The translations under genes were made by a program, and so were the position numbers. The notes beneath the pieces were generated by a model. It saw only the letters and a program-made list of their open reading frames with translations. It was not told where the DNA came from and searched no databases. From positions 124,001 to 188,000 of the forward strand of contig MU858091.1 in assembly GCA_033297075.1 (NCBI GenBank): a stretch of DNA of 64,000 bases, written 5' to 3'. Each line of letters begins with the position of its first letter. Within the stretch, counting starts at the first letter, position 1. Positions 45,286 through 56,002 of this stretch are shown piece by piece. The stretch is from Rhypophila decipiens (taxonomy: Eukaryota; Ascomycota; Sordariomycetes; Sordariales; Naviculisporaceae).

Positions 45286-47757
45286 TTTGAAAAGAGTAAT
45301 GGTATTGGTATATTGTAAGATGGACTTTGACTGGTGATCTGTGAGTTGTGTGATTACCGTTGACTCTTTCATGGCGCCTTTCTAGCCTTATATATCTCTT
45401 GGACGTGTGGATTTCGTATTGTTATGCCCAAACAAGCCTTTGGCCGTCACCCCTTGTCCATGAACTCAGCCCCTGAATCCTTCTTGCCAGTACCTTAATG
45501 GACATTAGACGATACATGGTGGCCATACAAAGCCGAGCGGCACAGAGAAGAAGCCTTCCAGAGAAAGACCCACTGGTTCTTCAGCAGGATTCTAGAGCTA
45601 GGCTTTGGTCGGAAGGTCTTTCTGCCATGGTGATATTTTCTTACCTTTCTCCACCGACTTGTGATCCGAATCATCCGAATGGCCTCTTTCATATGGTCAG
45701 CGATTCGTCATTGCCCTAGTCACTACTAGGGAAGTCTCTATCTAGTAAAGGTCCAAGGTTATTTCCAGTGTGATCACTGCCGCCGCCTGTTTTGTCACTT
45801 GTTTAGAAACTCCCTCGAGTCTACTAATACGGCTTGCTACAAGAATGTCCCATATTCTTGGTCTCGGCACACGGGGTATAAAAGCCGATCATATATCCGG
45901 ATCCCATGGACTTCCATGGCATAAAGAAGGACGTTAGTGTCGTGCATAGTCCGATCTGCTCCGCCCGGCGTGTCCATGTGGAGGCAAGGATTCGATGCTT
46001 GTTTCCATGAAAACACGGAATTCCACAGACCTTCTGGAAGGAGATAAAACAGCGATCAGATGGATTTGGCATGAGACGACTCGGACTCTCGACATATCAG
46101 CGCCCTCCTCATGACGACTACGAGGTATAGAAGTTTGGTACAAGGTCAGCCCTAGCTAGCTGTGCCACGTTGCACATAGTGATGCCCCAGAATATGCCCG
46201 ATGAAAGTGTGGAGAGCGTCACTGTGCCGCAGCTTAGCTGACGATCCCAACTTTAAACACCAGGATTCAAGGCATTACCCGACAGGCTTGTTTATTACCA
46301 GGAGACAGGAGTAATGCATTAGCGGTCCGAGTCTTTATACGAACTCTAAGTCCCGGGATACTTTTTTGATGATTGTAGACTTGGTTACGCCACTCCGAGG
46401 CATTATGACTACTAGTAGTCATAACTAGTTCTACATATTCCATGGGAGTTGTTGTAAGTTTCTCTGGTCAAAGGGCAGGCATACGGTGTGGACGATCAGG
46501 TCATTATTATCCGGGTGAAAACAAATCAGGCAACCTCAACGACGGATCGCAAGACTTGACAAATTGGCTGAATATGCCTAAACGGTCTCGTGACTCTCGC
46601 AAACAAAGTTGTTGATATAAGGCTCTATAATGATGAGCTAGTTAACAGGTGTCCAAGAGCATGTGTAATCCACGTACGACGGTCAGACTTGAATGCAAGA
46701 TCTGACTCCCGTTGACGCTGTTGGCCAACGGTAAACCAGCGTTCAGATATTGGCATTCAAGTCTGACCGTCGCACGTGGATCACAAACACTCTTGGACGC
46801 CTGATGATCTCAACCAAGACAGAATTTGCCACGATAAACACCACATTGTGGAACTGGCCATTGTTAAGCACAAAGACGTTGGTCAGTTCCACAAGGGTCT
46901 GATACTATCCAGATCCTTGCCAGGCCCATCTCGTCTATATGCTGTCGAAATCCTCCAGTTTTCCGAGGATCTCGTCCTCACGAACCAGACACGGATTTCG
47001 GTTGAACATGTTGACAATCTGACGGGATTATCCAAGTCAGCACTAGAAACAAAGGGGGAAGAAGGAGCTACCCACTTCGATAGGAGCATCGGCGATGGGT
47101 GCACCATCTTCGTCCCGGATGATGTTGCGAATCATGCCAGGTGTATTCATTCCATTCCAGGCTATATCATGTTACCCAGTCAGCGCCATGTCGAACCTGA
47201 ACCAGGAGGAAAGACCCGACGCATGGGGCGCACTGAAGATGACCTGTTCTCCGACGACGTATTCCATGACTTTGATCTGGAAAGTGTCAGAGAATCTGCC
47301 GAGGGAGTCTTGTGTTTCTTGCTCGCAGCGTTGATGTCGTCGTCCAGTTGACTCTTGGCGAGCAAATGTAGATGGAGGAGAGGGATGGGAGAAAGCTGAA
47401 AGAGCAGCTTGATCAGTGACGGGCATTTATTGCTTTCGTACATGTCTTCTGCCTGGTCGATTCGGATTCTGCGACTAGTTATAAAGCAAATACGAAGCAA
47501 TGATGATGTAGACGGTGGTGCCAGATCGGAGAAGGATAATCTTTTATGATATGATTCACGCCAACGAACAGAGGGCAAGTTCGGGCCAAAATGTATCTAA
47601 TGGACCAATGGTGCACTGGTTGACTGGCACTTCTCCGCGTCTTGAAGTGGAAAGTTTGTCTTATCGTGCGCAACATTGCATCCTGACGCCTGCGTGAGTT
47701 CATCTAGTGGATCCATGCTGTAGGAGATGATGAAACAATTCGATATGCATTGCATGT
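45286..47757. other. Gene-poor region with a palindromic element and coding-like debris
   Basis: Holds the 158-bp inverted-repeat element (listed separately). On the minus strand at about 46880-47580, short coding-like segments appear in different frames (for example VMEYVVGEQVIFS, GMIRNIIRDEDGAPIADAPIE, NRNPCLVREDEILGKLEDFD). They could be a decayed or heavily spliced gene. No complete model could be built. Confidence 0.4.
46646..46803. mobile_element. 158-bp near-perfect palindromic (foldback, MITE-like) element
   Basis: The two halves are inverted copies over essentially the whole length. The left half begins CAGGTGTCCAAGAG and contains CGACGGTCAGACTTGAATGC. The right half read in reverse begins CAGGCGTCCAAGAG and contains the same 20-mer. 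Most mismatches in the outer 58 bp are transitions, as expected if RIP-type C-to-T change acted. The centre contains a second stem, CCGTTG/CAACGG. No obvious target-site duplication is seen and there is no coding capacity. Confidence 0.7.
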
Positions 47758-49438
47758 TTATGGTGACAACCCGACACGCTCTGTATGGTGCCAGGAAAAT
47801 GCTTCGAGATAGGAAAAGTGATCGATTGTTCCCTGTCAGAAGAAAGCGCTGCTTAGTATATGTAGGGCACGTTTATCATCCGTAAATATGCAACTTACCG
47901 GTAAAACATAAACTCCAGGTGGAGAAATCCCTCTTAACATGGGCTCAACTGCGATTGCATAGACCATGTCCGGCTCCCCGAGGGCGACAAGTTGATAGAA
48001 GGCCCTAAAGTGGCTGCTGTTGTCTGGAGTTTGAACTATGATCCATGCTCCAATATCTCTTGGCCGGAGGACTGCTCGCTCAAAACGTAAATGTCAGTGA
48101 GAAATCATGATCCTTGACCTCCAGATATAGGAAACGTGATACTCAACGTCCTGTTAACACCCGAAACCTCGCCGCCCAATTACCGCCCGAATTGGGGTAG
48201 ATGACCTTCGCTTCGCCCTCGACCATTTTCAACCGGGGCAGGTCCTCAAAGTGATCACTCGCCAAGGCAACAATGAACTCTGTGTTTGTATCAACGCTCT
48301 CCATGTCGCTATCCTCTGCAATGGCTATTTTTGATCCAGGTCTGGATTGTAGTCTGTTTACTAGGCTTGGCTCCCCATCAGAAGATGACGTTATAAGCCC
48401 GGATATGGTGTTCTCGTCGAGCTCCAATAGGCAAACCGGGCTCCCAAAGCTCGCAACGAGCTTTGCCGTCTCTTGGATCACGTCGCCCGGAGAATGCTCT
48501 GCATCAGCATCGTCTTCTTCGTCATCAAATCTGATAGCGTAGGCTGATGAATTGCCGTGGTAACTTGACGAGCTGGAGAGCAAAATCTCACGTTTTCCCC
48601 GATCAAGATGGGGAGAACTGTGCGGCGGGCCACGTAGTAATGGGGCTGGGGCTTGTTCGGGTGGCATTTTGTCAGGGACGGGCTCCTTTGGTTGGCGATC
48701 CCAGGCCGGGCAACTTGTGATTCCATAGTACTTGCGCTGCTCGTCCTCCCGAATCGCCATTACCACACCACCGACTGTCGTAGAGGCCGTCTTGAGCGTT
48801 GGGCATGAGCTCTTATAAAGTGCGCCGACTAGAGTAGACCCTACAGGCACATTCGATGAACTGGACGGCATCACAATCGAGCCCCCATCCAGCACCGAGC
48901 GACCGAAACTGAGGGTCCTATGCGAGAAAGCATACACAAACTTTCGCGCTTCCGGGTCGATTGAGCAGAGTCTGTTGTAGCTCATGAAGCCTCGCATAAA
49001 GTTCAAAATCTCTTGCGGGATGGGTTTGTCGGAGCTGATGAGCACTCCCCATATACCTTTCTCTTCTAGCTCACTGTTGATGGTCTCCTCCTGAAAATAT
49101 ACCGGCGAGTAACAAAGACCCATCGCTACACCTTTTCGACTTTGGTCGGTTATCATATCCATAATCCAGAGCGTGTCTCTGGCGCATTTGAATCGCGAGA
49201 TGATCTCTTGGCTGGGCGTTTGTGGGCCATGGTGCAGGATCCGAAATTGACCATCTTGGAGGGAGTCTGCTGTGAGATGCTGTAAGATTGGCTCTGTTGT
49301 TGGATGTTGTAGATTCAGAGCTGCATCTGGATCGTGTGGCGATGGTATGTCGGGTTGCTGAACCCAGAGGGAGAGTAGTGCCATACAGAGGCCCAGCGTG
49401 AGGCCACCGGCGATCACAATGTTTCGAGTGCCCAACAT
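47758..49438 (-). CDS. Unrecognised signal-anchored fungal protein
   Basis: Three exons (49438-48148, 48071-47899, 47832-47758) give 512 aa. The chosen ATG opens MLGTRNIVIAGGLTLGLCMA, an N-terminal signal anchor. An in-frame ATG at 49552 would add 38 residues before it. The long first exon contains a globular part with IWGVLISSDKPIPQ, GGSIVMPSSSSNVPVG and TTVGGVVMAI, then an acidic spacer (FDDEEDDADAEH). Exons 2 and 3 add a clearly coding region: RPRDIGAWIIVQTPDN, GEPDMVYAIAVEPML, GISPPGVYVLPGTIDHFSYL. The first intron needs the weak donor GTTGAG; the stronger GTATCA lies after an in-frame stop. No domain recognised; lumenal or extracellular location inferred. Confidence 0.6.
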
Positions 49439-50130
49439 TGGTTCCAGTTGAGTCTGTGATGTTGACTTACGGCTGGACTCTTTTGGTGGAAAAAAAAACA
49501 TGAGAATACATGACAGCCCGAGCCTACGAGTGACGGGAGGCGGACATGACATGGAAGTGCCTTGGTAGTATTGTGACCCCGTTGGATTATTGATCCAAAA
49601 TTTGACAGCCGACCTGAGCCAATTGGATTGCTTATACCGTCGTCATATGTATGTTGGTTCTGTTGGTTGTCTAATGTCAGGTCCATCGTGGTGTAGTATT
49701 TGCTTTCGAGCGGAGATTGCCCCCTTTGTGCCTGTTGTTGGTCCGGCAACCCACACATGCAAGATTATCCTGATTCATTCTATACCAATATATCAAGCGA
49801 GTTGTTCAGTAACTGTAAAGTTAACACAAAAATAACGAATACAAAGCGAAACTTACTCCCGCCTGCTACATGTGAGCTGGCCTTTGTATCGTTCGATAAG
49901 CCAGTGGTTATGTCTCTTTCGTAGTCCAAGCAATGCGTCCATATCATTTCAAATTCTGGACCCAAGCTCTACTATCACTCCTATCCAGCTCTGCATACAC
50001 GTACTTCCAATTCTTCCAGTCTCATCATGCTCCCGCCCAGCCGCCAACCTTCCACCCATACACCAACATGCCACTTATAAACCCTCTTTCCAGCAGTCAC
50101 TTTCACAGGGAGGGGGAAAAGAGTTCCGGA
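49439..50130. other. Intergenic between two minus-strand genes
   Basis: Upstream region of the signal-anchored protein gene, leading into the candidate Pol III unit. No gene seen. Confidence 0.45.
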
Positions 50131-50336
50131 TGGGCCAGTGGCCTAGCGGATACAGCGTGCCCTCTCCCTTCCGCCCCCGAGCTCACCGGAGCTCTCCGTT
50201 CGATTCCCGGCATCAACCCAATCCCCCCCCCCAACATCAGAAAAGCCGAAAGAGGCTTTTCATACGGGCATCCCCACCGGGGGTGCCCCGCACTTTATGC
50301 TTCTCAGTTGTAATTCTTCTCAGTTGTAATTTTTTT
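50131..50336 (+). ncRNA. Candidate Pol III transcript with tRNA-like head and two hairpins (SINE-like)
   Basis: TGGCCTAGCGG at 50139-50149 matches a Pol III A box. CGTTCGATTCC at 50197-50207 matches a B box, at tRNA-like spacing. The intervening sequence does not fold into a standard anticodon arm and the acceptor stem does not close, so it is not a functional tRNA. Downstream are a perfect 7-bp hairpin (AAAAGCC-GAAAGA-GGCTTTT, 50241-50260) and a 10-bp hairpin with one G-U pair (50266-50288). A tandem 16-bp duplication (50300-50315, 50316-50331) then runs into a T7 tract (50330-50336) suited to Pol III termination. It may be a tRNA-derived SINE copy or a structured RNA gene; transcription is inferred. 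Confidence 0.45.
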
Positions 50337-50370
50337 GCTTTTGCCAGTTTCTTGGAATAGCCCTAGCGTA

Positions 50371-51201
50371 TTACTGCAGATTTACAAACATGCCGCCATC
50401 AACCAACAACTGCGCCCCAGTTACATAGCCGCTTAACTCTTCACAGGCTAGGAAAACGGCCGGGCCGGCAATGTCGTCGGTTTTGCCAATCCTTCCCAGC
50501 GGCACCCGTCCCTCCATGTACTTTCTCTTCTCTTCATCTTGCAGATCCTTTTCGTTCAACTGCGTCCTTATTGTCCCTGGTAACAAGGCATTGCATCTGA
50601 TCTTGTATTTTCCCAGTGCACAGGCAGTGCTTTGCATTAGAGAGGTTATGCCCGCCTTGGTAGGTGTATAATGTGCCTGCTGGGCACCTCCTACCAAGGC
50701 GGAAATGGACGAGATTCCAATGATTGAGCCGCCTGGTGGAGATTGATGCAATGCCATTTGGCGAGCTGCTGCTTGGACGAGGTAAAACGCACCGTCGAGG
50801 TTTGTCCTCGTTGTATTGGACAGCAAATCGGGAGTCATGTCGTCGGATAGGAAATCTGCAAAGGTGCAGATTCCGGCGTTGGAGACGCAAATGTCTAGCC
50901 GGGAGACGTTGAAGGTTGAGAGGGCGAACGATATCAGCTTCGGACCCGTCGAGGGATCCCGCACGTCGCCTGGGAGGTGGGCAAAGTTGCCTATTGTGGT
51001 AGACTCGGAAGCAGATGATCTGAGTGATTCAGCCGCCCGGATGAGGGAGTCTCGGTTTACTTTGTCAGAGGGCAGATCGAGGTGGTTGATGACTACGTTG
51101 CACCCTTGGGCGAGGAAGCCGAGGGCGATAGCCCGCCCGATGCCGGTTGAGCCGCCGGTGATGATGGCTGTTTTGCCCGCGAGGAGGTTTGTCGGGGGCA
51201 T
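50371..51201 (-). CDS. lraA: L-rhamnose 1-dehydrogenase (SDR family)
   Basis: 276 aa, single exon. First step of the non-phosphorylated fungal L-rhamnose pathway: NAD(P)+-dependent oxidation of L-rhamnose to the lactone. SDR features are TGGSTGIG at residues 15-22 (nucleotide binding), NAG at 108-110, catalytic Ser in GISSIS (162-167) and Tyr178-x3-Lys182. Segments closely resemble the characterised yeast LRA1 enzyme: GGSIIGISSISALVGGAQQ, STACALGKYKIRCNALLPGT, EKRKYMEGRVPLGRIG and GAQLLVDGGMFVNLQ at the C-terminus. The rhamnonate dehydratase gene lies ~1 kb upstream on the same strand, which supports the substrate. No targeting sequence is seen, so it is probably cytosolic. Confidence 0.9.
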   Translation of the reverse strand: MPPTNLLAGKTAIITGGSTGIGRAIALGFLAQGCNVVINHLDLPSDKVNRDSLIRAAESLRSSASESTTIGNFAHLPGDVRDPSTGPKLISFALSTFNVSRLDICVSNAGICTFADFLSDDMTPDLLSNTTRTNLDGAFYLVQAAARQMALHQSPPGGSIIGISSISALVGGAQQAHYTPTKAGITSLMQSTACALGKYKIRCNALLPGTIRTQLNEKDLQDEEKRKYMEGRVPLGRIGKTDDIAGPAVFLACEELSGYVTGAQLLVDGGMFVNLQ

Positions 51202-52220
51202 GTTTCTTTTTGGACGAAACTGTACGAAGCGTTAGTTCAGAAAGCGGTATAATATGGGATACGGTCTTCAATGTACAGTATACAAAACCTCGAGTAACCT
51301 GGGCGTATCTGGAATTCTGGATTAAGGTTGAAGGCTTCGAGGGCTGTTATATAATGAGGTAGCAAGTCAACGATGGGAAAGCTCAGGAGTCAGGTGTGAA
51401 GAGGAGGATGGATGAACAAAAGTTGCAGGTGGTTATTGATGTGTTGTCTATCGGCTAAATAAGCTCCAGATCAATGATCCCGAGACGGTTTGTATAGGAT
51501 CGGTCGTGACAGCAGTGCTCTTATAAAAGGGATGAGCTCAGGTGCCAGTGTCAGAATGGAGGCGGACCTTCCTTCTCTTTGGGCAGCATCGCATGCAGTG
51601 AGTGTCTTGAACGTCTAAGGACCCGAACAAAAAGGCTCGTAAATTCTAAATTCTAATACCGGACCGAAAACCATTTCTCTCGTTGATGACGGGTTCTCTT
51701 GAGAAAGGAACCGTTGGTCTCAACCCCTGAACGACAGCAGACCCACCCAGGCCGCTAAAAAGGCGCCCCTCCATCCCCGCCATGACCCCATCTCTAGCTC
51801 AACAAAGCCCGAGGGGGTTGCCCCCGATTCTCCACAGTCACACCAAGCTCGGCCTAAATACCAGCGAGCATGACATGACAACGGTTTAAGAAACCGACAG
51901 TGTGGAAAGACTCCAAGACTCTGGGATGAACTTCCCAGAGCGCAGCATAATTGAAAGGCCATATGACTCCTGCTGATGGTCAAGATTGATAGCCTATGAG
52001 ATTGTTACCAATGACGTCACTGTAGCGGAGGCTGTTGCATGAGGGGTAAGATGAGAAATCCGGTGAAGCCAGGGGGACACAAAAAGAGACCATATTTGGA
52101 TACAATTCTAGAGGATCAAGATACTTGTACTCGCAGATTAAGCGATGCTACATGTCATAGTTGTCAAGGTATTTTCTTCACTGGACATTACTTGTTGACC
52201 AGTTATAAACAATCCCCCCT
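51202..52220. other. Intergenic between the two L-rhamnose genes
   Basis: About 1 kb containing the promoter of the L-rhamnose dehydrogenase gene and the 3' flank of the dehydratase gene. No lactonase or other gene is hidden here that I can see. Confidence 0.55.
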
Positions 52221-53680
52221 TCACGCAGCTGCTCCATCGTCCATGGTCGAGTCCACATCCGGTGGCGTAGGCGGGCTCAGCGAGTTGACTGGCGGTGGAG
52301 TCAACAGGTAGCTACTCGGGATGAGCTTGGACTTTGCTACCGGGTTAAGTGTGAGCCCAAATCCGGGCCTGTCGAGATCGGCCGATGCCAGGAAGCCCTG
52401 GGTCGGGATGGGCTCGTCGATGAACAGGTCTCCAAAGACGGGGAGAACGCTCTTCCCATCAGGCGAATTGGCCAGGTATTCCTGGAAAGGCGTGTTGGGC
52501 TGACTCATGACAAAATGGTAGCTGTAGGGACCACTTGCGTGAGGGACGACAGGGATATCATAAGCCGATGCCATAGCTGCCACCTTGAGCAGCTCCGTCA
52601 TTCCACCTAGCCACATGACATCCGGTTGAATGATGTCGAGATTGCGGCTCTCAATCAGCTTTCGGAATCCGTAGCGCGAGTACTCATGCTCGCCAGTCGT
52701 GAATTTGATGGTCGGATGAGCCCGTTTGATCTGCTCGAACCCATCCGTGTCATCGGGGCTCAGACACTCTTCCCACCAGTTGATGTTGAGGTCTTCACAT
52801 GCCTTGGCAATCTCAATCGTATAAGATACGTTGAGCGACATGTAGCAGTCCACCATCAGGGGAAAGTCTGGCCCGATCGACTCTCGATGTTGGCGAAGGA
52901 ACTCGACGTTCTTCTTGAGACCAGCATGTCCTTCCTCTGGGCAATAGGGTAGAGGCACCTTGGCGCCCCAGAAGCCCATCTCTTTGGCGGCAACTGGGTC
53001 TGGTCCGGTGCAGTAAAAGTCGATGCGGTCCTTGGTTGCGCCACCAATGAGCTTGTAGACTGGTTCGTTTCTGATCTTGCCGAGAAGATCCCACAAGGCG
53101 AGGTCGATGACGGAGATGACGGCGACGGGAAGCCCCTTGCGGCCGTAGAACATGGAGGCGCGGTACATTTGCTCAAAGAGATGGTTGGTATCGCGAGGAT
53201 CAGCGCCTATCAAGAAGCGCTCAAAGTGTTGGTGGACGAGCCAGCAAGCAGGCGGGCCTTGATCTTGTCAGCCTGTTTGCCACGACTGTCAGGCAAGTCT
53301 CAGGATATCTATCACATACCACCAAACCCTGTAGCAAAGCCAACGGTGCCATCACTCGCCTCAATCTCGAGGAAGAAGGAGCCAAGGACGTTGATGCCCC
53401 AGCTCGTCCGGGACGCTCGATATTTCTCCCATCTGGAACAAGGTGTCGAGATGGGCGTGTCGATGAGCCTTGAGTTGTCAGCCTCAACATCCAAGACAGT
53501 TCACCATGTAATAAAACCCTTACCAGTGACCTCCTTTGACATTGTGATAATCACCGCCTGTCAAATGTTAGCCAGTGTCTCTTTGCCACAGTTGGAGCAG
53601 TGCTACTCACCGGCACCCACACCGCTGATCACAAACGACCGAACGCTCTTGATGGTAGGGAATTGCCTTACCGACGCCAT
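52221..53680 (-). CDS. lraC: L-rhamnonate dehydratase (enolase superfamily)
   Basis: Exons 53680-53611, 53557-53524, 53468-53320 and 53257-52221 give 429 aa. It dehydrates L-rhamnonate to 2-keto-3-deoxy-L-rhamnonate (yeast LRA3, Aspergillus lraC). The N-terminal capping domain reassembles across introns as PTIKSVRSFVISGVGAGGDY, then GGHWLIDTPISTPCSRWEKY, then TSWGINVLGSFFLEIEASDG and ATGFGGPPACWLVHQHF. The barrel carries the superfamily metal ligands (Asp in MVDCYMSLN, Glu in WWEECLSPDD, Glu in TTGEHEYSRYG) and the catalytic His in VVPHASGPYSYH. The C-terminal ~30 residues are Pro-rich and look lineage-specific. It is co-oriented with the L-rhamnose dehydrogenase gene. Confidence 0.92.
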
Positions 53681-56002
53681 GGTCCGCGTGTCGTGCAAGA
53701 GCTGGTTGACAGATGGATGGGGGGAGAGAACAAGGTCGAATCTGACAGTGGAGAGACGGGGGAATCAAGAGCTCGAGATTTTGCAAAAGAGAGCAAGACG
53801 TAGGTCAAGATATATCTAGTGGCTTGCACTTGCAGCAAGGAGTCATCGCTTGGCAATCTCAGGAGACGACATCTTCTCAGGGGTGGGGGCAAACTCGGGC
53901 CGGGCCAAAGGGCAACAAAGAAACGTCTGACGAATGGTCAAACGTCGGGCTGTGATGCACCGACAATGAGAGCTACTTTCACGCTATGTGAAGCTTGGAA
54001 CTTTTCTAGTTATCCGAGTTCCACGTCCACTTGGAAGCCGGTGCTAGCTGCGTGGAGTCGAGCTCTGCTTGGTTCCTCTAGCGTACCCGTCCAAGCAACG
54101 AGCTTGTTTGCCAACTTTGACGACATCGATCCCAAGTTGCTCTCGACCCCACCTTTTCCTGTCCTGGTAGATTGCCTTGCACCGATAGGATCACGTTGGA
54201 GAAGGCGGACCACACCCGAGCCATACAAAGGGACTGGCTATGGCCATGTACGTGAGCGTGTGGGGTGTGTGTGCTGGACAAATGATGTCTCTGGGCCCGT
54301 CTGATATGAAGTTGTTGGTGGTGCTCGCGCCGATATCAACCCATGCTGGCTTCATCTTTGCGTGTCGTGACGAATCTCAATAGGGGGGACCAAAAAGGCT
54401 TACTCAGACCACGAGCTGTCAGATATAAAACATCACAGGCTGGCAGCCCAACGGCTAACAAAAGGAACGAGAAATAAAAGGAACGAGACTGGACCCGGAG
54501 CTGTGGTTCGCTGGACACCAGGTACCCTCAAGTTACGGCCCTGAACCTGGGAATCCGGCGCCACGCGTGGCTCTTCCCTGGCAGAGACGGGAAGAAGCCA
54601 GGATTTGTGGAAGGTAAAGGCGGAGAGAAGGCGCATGGCGTGTATGACTGGCAGACTGGCCGAGTTGGGCAGATGCTTGATGCTTGGGCTGGGACGAGCA
54701 TAATCGCCTTGGGTTGCATTGCGCAAAAGATGCACATAATGCTGCTGCCAAGCCATCAACTGGCAATCAAGAGCGAGGGCGTGACCTCGTGGGCCGCATA
54801 TCACGATATTGAGGCATGGCGGAGGTCGGACGATGAAGAGGTCCGCTGGGTCGAGATTCATGATTGGGAGAGATGGAGAATGACGGATGATTCGGCAAGC
54901 CGACAAAGGTGCGGGATTGTCTACGGGCGAGGGTTAGGGTCTCGGGTGTGGTGGAACCCAGACCGCGTGCGGAGCGGAGAACTGTGACTGTGACGGGGGG
55001 GCGCTTCATCCCGCCAAACAGTGATACAGACTGGAAGCCGGAACACAGCTACAGAATAAACATGGAATGACATATCGGAAAAAAGGTAATTACCTGGTAA
55101 TGCTCAGTCTCGTCTTTCCGACCTCTAGGTCACCGCATCGAGGCTCCGGTACTGTTACCATTTACTTGTACAGTACCCCTCCGTTGGTTGACCGGACGCT
55201 GGAGGTGAGCTCCCGCCATCCTTAAACTCAGCGCATCCAGTGGTGGAAGAAAGCCCGAGTTAGCGGGAGTTTGTGTCACCACAGCACACCACAGCAGGCT
55301 CGCCCACCTCCATCTCTCCGCAATTTCGTGCCATTTCCCCACACTTTGAAGCGAAATCTCACCCACTGCAACCGTTTTGAAGCTTCCATCCGCCAGATGC
55401 AGGTATTCCGACGAGAAGTAAAGGTCGGCAGGTTGCTCTGTTGATTGATTGCCGTTTTAGCCCGGGCAGCGTTCCCGTAAATGCCACCAATATCATTGTT
55501 CAGTTAATTATAGCCCTGGCAAGTCACTGGACCCTTTGTTAAGCACAATAAAACCGACGCTGGCGCCCGCTCTCCACTGGCCCACCAGCCAGCAAGTCAG
55601 CACCCGCCTCGCTCCTCTACTCAACATTACCCCGAACCAGCCCCAGAAGCTCGAGCTTCGACCTTCCGGAACCGAGGTGCAGATTTTTTCTTCGCAGGAC
55701 ATTCTTCGCCATCTCTGTCTACCTTCTATCACCAGGGCCAACCTCAGAAAAGGTACGCCACATCGCGTCGGGTCTTGTTGACCAGAGACCCGAGACGGAG
55801 ACTGTGCTCGGTAGTTGGTCGGTGGCCCGGTCGGGCTTGGCTATCGTCCCTCGGGTGCTCACCTAGCTCCACCCACACAAGCCGCAATCCAAGCAGCTAG
55901 GGAGAGCGGGAAGCCGCGCGAGACATTGAGACAGCCACTCGCTTGTCCGTTGTTAGAGCCTCTGTCAAGAAGGAGGGCGAGGCACGAGGAACCTCTCGAG
56001 CG
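53681..56002. other. Divergent 2.3-kb intergenic region between dehydratase and regulator genes
   Basis: No convincing gene. It must contain the promoters of the rhamnonate dehydratase (minus) and the Zn2Cys6 factor (plus). Several upstream ATGs precede the regulator start, consistent with a long leader with uORFs, but no specific operator can be named. Confidence 0.5.

Noticed and set aside
46776..47351. 191-codon plus-strand ORF
   Set aside because: Begins with a GTG inside the palindromic element, and the opposite strand carries the more protein-like fragments.
49438..49552. Micro-intron between GTAAGT and CATCACAG near the start of the signal-anchored gene
   Set aside because: It would be only 17 nt, too short for a spliceosomal intron.
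50131..50220. Functional tRNA-Arg gene
   Set aside because: A and B boxes are present but the acceptor stem does not pair and there is no regular anticodon arm.
53819..54304. 161-codon plus-strand ORF in the dehydratase-regulator gap
   Set aside because: Starts with a non-ATG codon, has no recognisable content and no splice partners.
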